Shown here: piece after piece, positions 1 through 6,640 of the stretch
Numbering within the stretch: the stretch's first letter is position 1
Layout: the number at the start of each line of letters is the position of its first letter
DNA from: Actinomycetes bacterium
GTDB lineage: Bacteria; Actinomycetota; Acidimicrobiia; Spongiisociales; UBA4744
Assembly: GCA_024641205.1 (NCBI GenBank)
Contig: JAHEDM010000082.1
Coordinates: 1-8,553, forward strand
Direction of reading: 5' to 3'
DNA: 8,553 nucleotides
Notes under the pieces: model-generated
Told to the model about the DNA's origin: nothing
The model's input: only the letters and a program-made list of their open reading frames with translations
The model's database searches: none
Translations under genes and position numbers: made by a program

Positions 1-1035
1 CTGTCCCGGGAGCTGGAACCAAAACATCTGGTTGACATCTTCGGCACAACCACCCTCCTCCAGAAGACCGCAGCCCGCCTCAAGGGGCTCCAAGACACCG
101 GCGCCCCGGTGGTCGTCGGCAACCACACCCACCACCAGCTGGTGATCGATCAGCTGGCCGAGGTCGGAGTGCAACCAGCCGTCATGCTGCTCGAGCCGAT
201 CGGTCGCAACACCGCGCCGGCCGCAGCTGTGGCCGCCATGGCTGCGATGGCGGACGGAGAAGATCCCATCTTGTTGGTCCTGCCGGCAGACCACATGATC
301 GGAGACGTCGGTCGGTTCCACGAAGCAGTCGAGGCCGGACACAAGGCTGCGGCGGGCGGATACCTGGTGACCTTCGGAATCGTCCCCGAGAGCCCCCATA
401 CCGGGTACGGCTACATCCACAAGGGTGAGAGCCTGGCGTTCAGTTCTGCCTTCGCCGTGGAGCGCTTTGTTGAGAAACCCGACCTGCAGACGGCCACCGA
501 GTACGCGGAATCGGGCAGCTATCTCTGGAACAGCGGCATGTTCATGTTCCTGGCTTCACGATATCTGGAAGAGTTGGAGCGGTTTGACCCGCGCATGGTG
601 AATGATTGCCGGCGGGCTATGGACATCGGAGAGGAAATCGACAGAGGTATCCGACTCGATCGGAGCGCTTTCCAGGCCGTGCAAGGCAACTCCATTGACT
701 ATGCCGTGATGGAACATACGGATCGAGCGGCGGTGGTTCCCCTCGACGCCGGATGGAGCGACGTGGGTTCGTGGCCGGCGCTATGGGAAATCAGCCATCA
801 GGACGATCACGGCAACGTCGTGCAAGGCGACGTCGTAGCAGAAGGAACGACCAACTCGTACCTACGGTCAGAGGGTCGCCTGGTGGCCGTCGTCGGGCTC
901 GAAGATGTTGTGGTCGTGGAAACCCCTGATGCCGTGCTGGTGTGCCACAAAGACCAAGCTCAGGACATCAAGAAGATCGTTGAGCGGTTGCAGCAGGCGA
1001 ACCGTGAAGAAGCCGTCAGACGTACCGATCGGTAG
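1..1035 (+). CDS. manC: Mannose-1-phosphate guanylyltransferase, monofunctional (5' end outside the window)
   Basis: This enzyme joins GTP and mannose 1-phosphate to make GDP-mannose, the cytoplasmic mannosyl donor for glycans and cell-envelope polymers. The frame is open from base 1 and gives 344 residues. It begins inside the conserved N-terminal signature: PLSRE is visible from its L, and the glycine-rich GTP-binding loop just before it is missing, so roughly 20-25 residues are lost. Visible nucleotidyltransferase motifs, numbered from base 1, are EPIGRNTAPA near 65, LPADH (metal-binding Asp) near 94, FVEKP at 156, WNSGMF at 176, SIDYAVME at 231 and GWSDVGSW at 251. The protein ends just after the DVVVVETPDAVLV segment, so the cupin phosphomannose-isomerase domain of long bifunctional ManC proteins is absent. 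The in-frame GTG at 109 is internal, not the start. The gene converges on the M23 peptidase. Family assignment is firm; sugar specificity is inferred from the motifs. Confidence 0.93.
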   Translation: MSRELEPKHLVDIFGTTTLLQKTAARLKGLQDTGAPVVVGNHTHHQLVIDQLAEVGVQPAVMLLEPIGRNTAPAAAVAAMAAMADGEDPILLVLPADHMIGDVGRFHEAVEAGHKAAAGGYLVTFGIVPESPHTGYGYIHKGESLAFSSAFAVERFVEKPDLQTATEYAESGSYLWNSGMFMFLASRYLEELERFDPRMVNDCRRAMDIGEEIDRGIRLDRSAFQAVQGNSIDYAVMEHTDRAAVVPLDAGWSDVGSWPALWEISHQDDHGNVVQGDVVAEGTTNSYLRSEGRLVAVVGLEDVVVVETPDAVLVCHKDQAQDIKKIVERLQQANREEAVRRTDR

Positions 1036-1061
1036 TTCGTTTCTGTTCTGGGACCGGCCCG

Positions 1062-1106
1062 CCCTACCCCGGTGGCTGCGCGGCTGCGGTACTTCCCCGA
1101 CTGGGA
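1062..1106. repeat. Intergenic palindromic repeat, copy A (degenerate)
   Basis: This 45-bp stretch follows the guanylyltransferase stop. It reads CCCTACCCC, then a GC-rich TGGCTGCGC...GCTGCGG core, then TACTTCCCC and GGGA. It aligns with the 52-bp copies at 1107-1158 and 2481-2532 but has lost the clean central hairpin and most of the final G run. It abuts copy B, forming a tandem pair between two convergent genes. Confidence 0.6.
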
Positions 1107-1158
1107 CCCCCCTACCCCATCGGCTCCGCCACCGCGGTACCCCCTGAAGGGGGGACTA
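1107..1158. repeat. Intergenic palindromic repeat, copy B
   Basis: This 52-bp element begins with a C run and TACCCC, has the core CGGCTCCGCC followed by GCGG, and ends in GGGGGGACTA. It has the same length and orientation as the copy at 2481-2532, with the same start, core and end. Its 3' part is a C5-TGAA-G5 hairpin (1140-1153). No T-tract follows on either strand, so I do not call a classical intrinsic terminator, although its place between convergent genes would suit transcript ends. Confidence 0.68.
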
Positions 1159-1221
1159 CTCCCAAGCGCGCCAACGTCGAAGCCGAGAACCAACAAACAA
1201 CAACGGCGAGCGGAGCTCGCT

Positions 1222-2403
1222 CTACGCAATCATGCGGCAGGAATTGACCTGGACCAGGCCCAGGGCTTTGGCGATTGCATCGATCAATTCGGCCCGGGTC
1301 GCCGGACGATTGGGTTCGAACGGCCGCGGTCCGAGCGACATACACACATCGAAGACATCTGCTGCAACCAGAGCATTGATCGAAGCTTGGGCATAGTGTT
1401 CTTCGTCGTCGTCGAAGTAGTCGGCGTCGGTCGGTTCGAAACCCAACACACCTGCCAGGATGGCTGCCATATCACCGCGAGAAATGATCTGATCCGGGCA
1501 GTACTGCCAAACCCCGCACCCGAGGGCTACGTCCAAGTCCACATGGGGGAGGAATGTCTCGCGCTTTGACGCAGGCCGCGGTTCGAGCTGCACATAGTCG
1601 CCGACGGAAACCTCCAAACCCAATGCCGCCCCGAGCAGGTCTTCGACGTCGGCACCGGTTAGCTCGGCGTCGGGACAGAGTTCCAGACCGTACGGACCGC
1701 AGCCGGGGACCAAGGCCAAGGAAGCGAGCAGATCAGCGGTGGCCGCCTCCTCACGGCCATCGTCGTCCCAGAAAGCACCTTCGAAATCTACCGGGACCGT
1801 CTCGTCTACCCAGGCGGCGCCTCGCAAGCTACTCAGCGGATCAATGGGCTCCCCCCAAGGTGTCCGAAGCTCAAAATGAAGGTGCGGAGGTGTCGTTTCG
1901 GCGTTGCCACTATCTCCTACCCAGCCGATCACCTGGCCGGCCACAACTCGATCACCCACCTCGAGGCCGGGCGCTACGCCTCTGCCCAGCCCGTCGTCGG
2001 TCATGTAGGTGTCGTTGTTGAGGTGGAGGTACCAAGAACTCCATCCGTCATCGTGTCTCAGGAAGACCGAGACGCTCGATCGGTTGATGCGGGTCACCAC
2101 CCCATCGTTGATAGCAAGTACCGGGGTGAGGCGAGGAGCGGCCAGGTCGATCCCTTTGTGGTCCCGCTCGCCGCCATCCCGCTCAGCGCCAAAGACGGAG
2201 AGCACGTCGAGCGGACCGGCCAGCGGCAAGGTCATCCGATATCGAGTCGCCGGGGAGATACTGACCGGCGCGGTCCTCAGGCCGGCCGCCGCAATCTCTG
2301 GGGGGGTCAAAGCGTTGGCCGCAGCGGGCAACGGGATGGCCGGGACAAGCGCTGTACACAGCACGAGCGCAAGCAGTTTGGAAGCGGATCTAGTGCCCTT
2401 CAC
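1222..2403 (-). CDS. Exported M23 (LytM-type) metallopeptidase with SLH-like C-terminal repeats
   Basis: This is a likely secreted peptidoglycan endopeptidase, or a LytM-type envelope factor, of 393 residues. Residues 1-31 form a signal peptide: basic start, hydrophobic LLALVLCTALV, and an AAANA-type cleavage site. There is no lipobox. The M23 domain spans about 58-190. Its HKGID supplies zinc ligands H82 and D86, YLHL contains H127, and HLHF supplies H174 and H176, so the active-site set looks complete. From about 225 come three SLH-like repeats. The first two begin GCG...CPD (C235/C243 and C296/C302), followed by helices such as SRGDMAAILAGVLG. The third has C354 and a PFEPNRPATRAEL segment. 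The Cys pairs suggest disulfides outside the cell, and the repeats suggest attachment to the wall or S-layer. The start is GTG: frame-compatible sequence upstream hits a TAA, and nearby ATGs are out of frame. No strong Shine-Dalgarno precedes it. Repeat copies lie on both sides of the gene. Confidence 0.88.
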   Translation of the reverse strand: MKGTRSASKLLALVLCTALVPAIPLPAAANALTPPEIAAAGLRTAPVSISPATRYRMTLPLAGPLDVLSVFGAERDGGERDHKGIDLAAPRLTPVLAINDGVVTRINRSSVSVFLRHDDGWSSWYLHLNNDTYMTDDGLGRGVAPGLEVGDRVVAGQVIGWVGDSGNAETTPPHLHFELRTPWGEPIDPLSSLRGAAWVDETVPVDFEGAFWDDDGREEAATADLLASLALVPGCGPYGLELCPDAELTGADVEDLLGAALGLEVSVGDYVQLEPRPASKRETFLPHVDLDVALGCGVWQYCPDQIISRGDMAAILAGVLGFEPTDADYFDDDEEHYAQASINALVAADVFDVCMSLGPRPFEPNRPATRAELIDAIAKALGLVQVNSCRMIA

Positions 2404-2480
2404 CCATGGTTCATCGGCAAGAGGCTGATTGTCTTAACGGGAAATCGCAATGGGCGAGGGGTTTGCGGGTTGCCGAGAAG

Positions 2481-2532
2481 CCCCCTACCCCAGCGGCTAC
2501 GCCGCTGCGGAACTTTCCCCAAAGGGGGACTA
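2481..2532. repeat. Intergenic palindromic repeat, copy C (best-preserved hairpin)
   Basis: This 52-bp element carries a perfect 7-bp stem, CAGCGGC-TAC-GCCGCTG (2491-2507), and a second small hairpin, CCCC-AAA-GGGG (2517-2527). It starts CCCCCTACCCC and ends GGGGGACTA like copy B. It lies in the 143-bp gap between the aminotransferase stop and the peptidase start, both on the - strand. It could therefore end or process the leftward cluster's transcript. No T-tract is seen, so terminator function is only possible. Confidence 0.7.
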
Positions 2533-2546
2533 TTCGTGACTAATCC

Positions 2547-3743
2547 TCAGGACTCCAGAAAGGCCTTCAGCTTGGCGAGGCCTTCGTTGATCTCGTCCGT
2601 GTCGATGCCCGAGTAGGCAAAGCGGACGTACTTCTCGGACTCGGCCGGTTGGGCACGGCCGAAGTGCAGTCTCGACGTGAACGACACGCCGGTGTTGTGC
2701 AGAACGGCCCTCCGGAATTCCTCGTAATCACCCATCCCGAGATTGGCCATAGCTTCGGTGACGTTGGGGTAGAGATAGAAGGTCGCATTCGGCACATAGG
2801 TCCTAACCCCGGCGATGGAGTTGAGACCTTCGGCCAATACATCGCGGCGTTCCTGCAGGGTGGCAAGGATGGCCTTGACCTCAGTCTGATCGCCGACCAG
2901 GCCGGCAACCGCGCCGTACTGGATGAAATGATTAGAGCATGACTCATCGTTGACATTGATCTTGGCGATCACGTCGATGATCGGCTTGGGACCGATGCTG
3001 GCACCCAGCCGCCATCCGGTCATAGCGAACTTCTTGGAGAAGGTATAAAGGATCACCGTCCGCTCAGCCATCCCGGGCTGCTCGACAAACGACCGGCTGG
3101 TCCCCTCGTACCGCATGTCGAAGTAGGCCTCGTCGGTCAGGACATACAGGTCGTGTCGGCGGACCAGATCGGCGAGACGCTCATGCTCCCCGGGGAAACA
3201 CTCGGCGCCGGTCGGGTTCTGAAGGTCGTTGAGAATCAGCAACCGGGTCTTGGACGTTATGCCTCGCTCAATCGAATCAAAGTCAAGGCCGAAGTTGTCC
3301 TCGCCCTCCACGTAGCCGTACGGAACGGCGATGCCCCCATTGAATTCGATCTGCGATTCGTAGATCGGATACCCGGGGTTCGGGTACAACACCTCATCAC
3401 CCGGGTTCATGAGGGCCAAGATGAACTTGCCGATCGTCGGCTTGCCACCCGGCTGGGCAGCCACGTTCTCCGGCCCGTACCCGACGCGGTGGGAAGCCGA
3501 CACATCGGCAGCCAGCGCCTCACGGAGCTGCGGGATGCCGGCGTTGGGGCAATAGCCCGTCTTTCCTTCCTGCAGCGCTTTCCAGCTGCCCTCCACCACG
3601 GTGGAAGGGGTGGCCAGGTTGAGGTCTCCCAGATGGAAGGGGTACACCTTGTTTCCTTGGGCAGCGAAGGTGTTGGCTTCATTCGAAACGGCAAACGCAG
3701 TCTCCGTGCCCAGTCGGGCTATGCGGTCGGCAATGGTCACCAT
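2547..3743 (-). CDS. Class I PLP-dependent aminotransferase
   Basis: This cytoplasmic fold-type I aminotransferase (398 residues, normal family length) moves an amino group between an amino acid and a 2-oxo acid. Key residues are visible. An early GYCPNAGIPQLREAL segment lies at 63-77. N176 in QNPTG and D204 and Y207 in LTDEAYFD contact the cofactor. K237 in TFSKKFAMTGWRLG is the expected Schiff-base lysine. R374 in KYVRFAYSG should bind the substrate carboxylate. The start is decided by a perfect AGGAGG (3749-3754) five bases before the ATG. That site overlaps the stop of the upstream reductase, leaving a 9-bp gap, so the two genes are very probably translated from one mRNA. Its substrate cannot be read from motifs. 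Next to an HPR1-type reductase, an amino donor for glyoxylate, or serine giving hydroxypyruvate, is plausible. Aspartate or alanine aminotransferase is the default alternative. Confidence 0.9.
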   Translation of the reverse strand: MVTIADRIARLGTETAFAVSNEANTFAAQGNKVYPFHLGDLNLATPSTVVEGSWKALQEGKTGYCPNAGIPQLREALAADVSASHRVGYGPENVAAQPGGKPTIGKFILALMNPGDEVLYPNPGYPIYESQIEFNGGIAVPYGYVEGEDNFGLDFDSIERGITSKTRLLILNDLQNPTGAECFPGEHERLADLVRRHDLYVLTDEAYFDMRYEGTSRSFVEQPGMAERTVILYTFSKKFAMTGWRLGASIGPKPIIDVIAKINVNDESCSNHFIQYGAVAGLVGDQTEVKAILATLQERRDVLAEGLNSIAGVRTYVPNATFYLYPNVTEAMANLGMGDYEEFRRAVLHNTGVSFTSRLHFGRAQPAESEKYVRFAYSGIDTDEINEGLAKLKAFLES

Positions 3744-3748
3744 GAGGT

Positions 3749-3754
3749 CCTCCT
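3749..3754 (-). promoter_or_regulatory. Ribosome binding site of the aminotransferase
   Basis: A perfect AGGAGG on the - strand lies 5 nt before the ATG at 3743. It overlaps the TAG stop of the upstream reductase gene (3753-3755), which supports translational coupling and fixes the start. Confidence 0.85.
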
Positions 3755-4877
3755 ATAAGTCCGCGGCATTGACGATGCTGGGGGCGGCCTTGGGGACCTT
3801 TCCGGAGAGGAACGGCGTGATGTCATCGCTCTCCCAGACGGGGTACCCGGCCAGGATGGCGGCCACGTTGGCAGCCGCCAGACTGGACATGCCCTCCCGG
3901 GTCCATACGGTGGCCGAGGCGATGTGCGGAACGACCACAACATTGTCCAGCTCCGCCAGACCCGGTTTCATGGCAGGCTCGTCCTCGAAGACGTCAAGGC
4001 CTACCCGAAATTCAGGGTGGGAGCGGCAGTGCTCGACCAGCGCAACTTCATCGATTACCGGACCGCGGCTCGAGTTCACCAGGACGGCGTCGGGCTTCAT
4101 CACCGCCAGGGCTTCTGCGTCGATCAAATGGTGGGTGGCGTCGTCCAGCACCGTGTGGAGGCTCACCACGTCGGCTTCCCGCAGCACATCCAGCACGGAG
4201 TCCAGACGCCTGCAGGTGAGCGGCGCCTCACCGTGCTCGACCAGAAAGGCCGAGTAATCCGCGATGTACTGCTCGAGGGCTTCGTTGGGATAGAGGTCGT
4301 AGTAGACGAGGTGCATCTTGTGTCCCTCGACCATCATCCGGGCGTAGGCGCTCCCGATCCGGCCAGCTCCGACGACCCCGACGGTCTTGCCGACAAACCT
4401 TTGCCCGAGGAACATGGTGGGCAGCCAGCCCTGGTAATGGCCACCCCGCATGAAGCGATCGGCTTCCGTGACCCGCCGTCCGGCGGCAAACGTCAAGGCA
4501 ACGGCCATCTCCGCGGTCGTCTCGGTAAGGACCCCGGGGGTATTGCCGACCGCGATTCCATTGGCCGTGGCGGCGGCCACGTCGACGTTGTTGTATCCGA
4601 CCGCACCGTTGCTGTAGGCCGTGCCTCCTGCCGCTCGCAGCCCTGCAAATAGGTGGGCGTTCCAGTCTTCGGTCAGTTGGCCGATTGCCCCATCACACCG
4701 CTCGCCGATCCGAGCGATGATCTCTTCGTTCGACAACACTGCCGGGTCGGTGCAGATTTCCATGGAACAGTCGGCCTCCTGGAGGATCTGCTTCCAGTGC
4801 TCACCGGGCAGGTCTTTGGTCACGATGACCCGGCGGCTTGCGCCCGGATTCACCGTGATCCATTCCTTCTCGGACAT
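3753..4877 (-). CDS. Hydroxypyruvate/glyoxylate reductase, plant-HPR1-like (D-2-hydroxyacid dehydrogenase family)
   Basis: This NAD(P)H-dependent reductase of 2-oxo acids has 374 residues and most likely makes glycerate from hydroxypyruvate or glycolate from glyoxylate. The Rossmann motif is VGVVGAGRIGSAYARM, with G170, G172 and G175. The catalytic triad of the family is present: R271 in NSSRGPVIDE, E300 in DVFEDEP and H318 in PHIASAT. From memory, long stretches match plant peroxisomal HPR1: GQLTEDW, GYNNVDV, GIAVGNTPGVLTETTAE, FMRGGHYQGWLP, RMMVEG and VGLDVFE-EP-MKPGLA. Even the C-terminal PSIVN matches, but the peroxisomal SKL tail is absent. I chose ATG 4877, preceded at 8 nt by AAGGGG. 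The frame extends to a TTG at 4898, which would add seven residues without family support. It sits 43 bp after the knotted carbamoyltransferase and 9 bp before the aminotransferase. Family placement is strong; preference between hydroxypyruvate and glyoxylate is inferred. Confidence 0.92.
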   Translation of the reverse strand: MSEKEWITVNPGASRRVIVTKDLPGEHWKQILQEADCSMEICTDPAVLSNEEIIARIGERCDGAIGQLTEDWNAHLFAGLRAAGGTAYSNGAVGYNNVDVAAATANGIAVGNTPGVLTETTAEMAVALTFAAGRRVTEADRFMRGGHYQGWLPTMFLGQRFVGKTVGVVGAGRIGSAYARMMVEGHKMHLVYYDLYPNEALEQYIADYSAFLVEHGEAPLTCRRLDSVLDVLREADVVSLHTVLDDATHHLIDAEALAVMKPDAVLVNSSRGPVIDEVALVEHCRSHPEFRVGLDVFEDEPAMKPGLAELDNVVVVPHIASATVWTREGMSSLAAANVAAILAGYPVWESDDITPFLSGKVPKAAPSIVNAADL

Positions 4878-4885
4878 GCTTTGAA

Positions 4886-4896
4886 CCCCTTCCCTC
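4886..4896 (-). promoter_or_regulatory. Ribosome binding site of the HPR1-type reductase
   Basis: The purine-rich GAGGGAAGGGG on the - strand contains AAGGGG 8 nt before the ATG at 4877. It covers the place where a TTG start at 4898 would begin translation, so it favours the shorter 374-residue protein. Confidence 0.7.
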
Positions 4897-4920
4897 AAAC
4901 CGTTTTCACCGGCCGGCCCA

Positions 4921-5895
4921 CTACATGGTGAGAGCCATTACCGCCTTCTGCACGTGCAGACGGTTCTCGGCCTGATCGAACACCCGGCTCCAACGGCCGT
5001 CGATGACGCCGTCGGTGACTTCGATGTTTCGATCAGCGGGGAGCGGATGCATATAGATGGCGTCTTCATCGGCCATTCCCATACGCCGCTCGTCGGCGAT
5101 CCAATCCGTGTACTTGGCGGAAATCTTGGCCGACTCTTCGTGGTCGGACGTGGTCAGCATCGAGCCCCAGCTCTTGGCATAGACCACGTCGGCGCCCCGC
5201 ATGCCTTCCTCGAAGTCCTCGACGATCTCGAAACTGCCGTGCGATTTCCTGGCGTTCTCCGCCGCCTGCGCCTCGATCTCCGGCATCAGCTTGAACTCAG
5301 GAGGACGGGTGAGGCGAACGTTGGCGCCGTAGCGGGTCATCAACAGGATGACGCTTTGGGCAACGCTGATCGGCTTTTGGTAGCTGGCCGCATAGGCATA
5401 GCTCATGTTGAAGGTGAGCTTGCGCGGGTCGCCCTTCTGCTCGATCACCGTCAACAGGTCCGCAAGAGCCTGGAAGGGGTGGTACCAATCGCACTGCATG
5501 TTGAGAACCGGGGTGCGGCTCGCCTCAGCGACCGCCCGGATGTAGTCGTTGCCGATTCCCCAGTCGACATTCCGGATGGCAATGCCATCGTCGTAACGGC
5601 CCAGGATCTCCCCGATCTCCTTCCAGGTGTCCCCGTGGCCGATCTGGGTGCTCGTGCTGTCCAGGAACATGGCGTGGCCGCCCAATTGGGCCATGCCGGC
5701 CTCGAAACTGGCCCGGGTCCGCGTGCTGGAGAAGAAGAACAACATCGCCAGAACCTTGTCTCGCAGCAAGGCGTGCGGCTCACCGAGCGCCCGTCTGCGC
5801 TTGAGATCGAGGGCCACGTCGATGACCGTATCGAGTTCGTCCTTGGTCCACTCCTGGGTGGTGATCATGTCCCGTCCGTGCAGGTATGTCTGCAT
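4921..5895 (-). CDS. Knotted carbamoyltransferase (YgeW / N-acetylornithine carbamoyltransferase-like)
   Basis: This 324-residue cytoplasmic transcarbamylase moves a carbamoyl group between carbamoyl phosphate and an amine or ureido compound. The carbamoyl-phosphate site is seen as FFFSSTRTRASFE (STRTR 57-61), WYHPFQALADLL (HPFQ 139-142) and MHPLPADRN (HPLP 283-286). The Pro-containing SYQKPISVAQS segment near 170-181 aligns with the loop forming the topological knot in N-acetylornithine and N-succinylornithine carbamoyltransferases and YgeW. ADVVYAKSWGSM near 234 and DQAENRLHVQKAVMAL near 307 fit the same group. Ordinary ornithine carbamoyltransferases (HCLP) and PyrB do not have these. The start is ATG 5895, with AAGGAG five bases upstream. 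A longer reading to 5955 would run into the regulator gene and adds unconserved residues. The RBS directly follows the GntR stop, so the gene is probably co-transcribed with it. Catabolic use is inferred from the carbamate kinase nearby; an acetylornithine-dependent arginine pathway is less likely because no arg genes are seen. Confidence 0.9.
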   Translation of the reverse strand: MQTYLHGRDMITTQEWTKDELDTVIDVALDLKRRRALGEPHALLRDKVLAMLFFFSSTRTRASFEAGMAQLGGHAMFLDSTSTQIGHGDTWKEIGEILGRYDDGIAIRNVDWGIGNDYIRAVAEASRTPVLNMQCDWYHPFQALADLLTVIEQKGDPRKLTFNMSYAYAASYQKPISVAQSVILLMTRYGANVRLTRPPEFKLMPEIEAQAAENARKSHGSFEIVEDFEEGMRGADVVYAKSWGSMLTTSDHEESAKISAKYTDWIADERRMGMADEDAIYMHPLPADRNIEVTDGVIDGRWSRVFDQAENRLHVQKAVMALTM

Positions 5896-5900
5896 GTGCG

Positions 5901-5906
5901 CTCCTT
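5901..5906 (-). promoter_or_regulatory. Ribosome binding site fixing the start of the knotted carbamoyltransferase
   Basis: AAGGAG on the - strand lies 5 nt before the ATG at 5895 and 2 nt after the TGA of the GntR gene (5909-5911). It shows that the longer open frame up to 5955 is not the real start and that the two genes are close enough for coupled translation. Confidence 0.8.
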
Positions 5907-5908
5907 GG

Positions 5909-6640
5909 TCAGGCTCCAGCTTTCCGCCGGATAAGGCGCAAGCGGAGCAGGTCATCTCTGAAGAATGAGGTGGCGTTTACCACCGGTTCGTTTTCCTGGT
6001 CAAAGCCGATCTCCTCGAAACTGAGTGCGGGCGTGCGACGAGCGACGCCGAGCCGCCCCGCCTCGTAGGTTCCCAGGGCGACCGGCACTATCTCAGACAA
6101 GTAATAGGAAAGAAATCGATCGCAATGATCCTCGAGCAATCCGTAGAGCGGCTTCCGGGCATCGGAAGCCCTGACGGGTACAGACACCAACCGTTGGGGA
6201 AGGCGGTTGGTGGTGAGTACCACCGGCAGGTCGTTCTCCAGGAAGAGTTTCTCAATGACGATCAACGGTTCGCCCGGTTCGAGCTTCAAATCGGCGGCCA
6301 CCTGCTCGCCGGCCGGCTCGGTCCGCATCTCCCCGACCCGCACAGAAGGGGTGTAGCCGTGGTCCCGCAGGACTTCTTCGTACGACCACATCTCCTCGAG
6401 GCGTGATTTGATCTGCAGACCCGGCTGATTGACGAAGGTTCCGGCCCCTTGCTTTCGATAGATCGAGCCTTCGTGCTCGAGCCGGCTCAATGCGTCCCGA
6501 ATGGTGGTCCGGCTGACGCCGAGGTCCGCCGCCAATTCGGTCTCAGAGGGAATCCTTCCCTCTTCGAAATCGCCGCCGACGATCCGCTCCTTCAGATGCG
6601 CCTTCACCTGTTCAGTGAGGGAAGGGCTGCGGGTGATCAT
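5909..6640 (-). CDS. GntR-family transcriptional regulator, HutC/UTRA subfamily
   Basis: This 243-residue ligand-responsive DNA-binding protein is the likely local regulator of both arms of the cluster. Residues 8-71 form a GntR winged helix-turn-helix: LAADLGVSRTTIRDALSRLE contains the recognition helix (43-55), and GAGTFV is the wing. Residues from about 88 to 235 fit the UTRA effector-binding domain: VIEKLFLENDLPVVLTTN in the middle, and an ending of the form NATSFFRDDLLRLRLIR. This domain separates it from FadR-type (FCD) GntR proteins. UTRA proteins commonly bind small metabolites such as sugars, urocanate or phosphonates; the effector here is unknown and may be the carbamoylated substrate or a breakdown product. 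The gene starts at the edge of the divergent control region and is first in the leftward run, so autoregulation is likely. Just upstream lies TTAGGATTTCCG, where AGGA could be a short ribosome site 6 nt from the ATG. Confidence 0.92.
   Translation of the reverse strand: MITRSPSLTEQVKAHLKERIVGGDFEEGRIPSETELAADLGVSRTTIRDALSRLEHEGSIYRKQGAGTFVNQPGLQIKSRLEEMWSYEEVLRDHGYTPSVRVGEMRTEPAGEQVAADLKLEPGEPLIVIEKLFLENDLPVVLTTNRLPQRLVSVPVRASDARKPLYGLLEDHCDRFLSYYLSEIVPVALGTYEAGRLGVARRTPALSFEEIGFDQENEPVVNATSFFRDDLLRLRLIRRKAGA

Noticed and set aside
1140..1154. C5-TGAA-G6 hairpin as an intrinsic terminator for the guanylyltransferase gene
   Set aside because: The stem is short and no T-tract follows on either strand. 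It is better explained as part of the repeat family, though it could still affect transcript ends.
1876..2616. 246-codon open frame on the + strand across the peptidase start, repeat copy C and the aminotransferase end
   Set aside because: It runs through two genes of the other strand and an intergenic repeat, with no motif and no ribosome site.
4878..4898. TTG start at 4898 for the HPR1-type reductase
   Set aside because: It would place the AAGGGG ribosome site inside the gene, and the seven added residues have no counterpart in the family; ATG 4877 is better spaced.
4954..5934. 326-codon open frame on the + strand opposite the knotted carbamoyltransferase
   Set aside because: The - strand frame has clear catalytic motifs and a good ribosome site; the + strand product shows no family motif and is a GC-rich antisense shadow.
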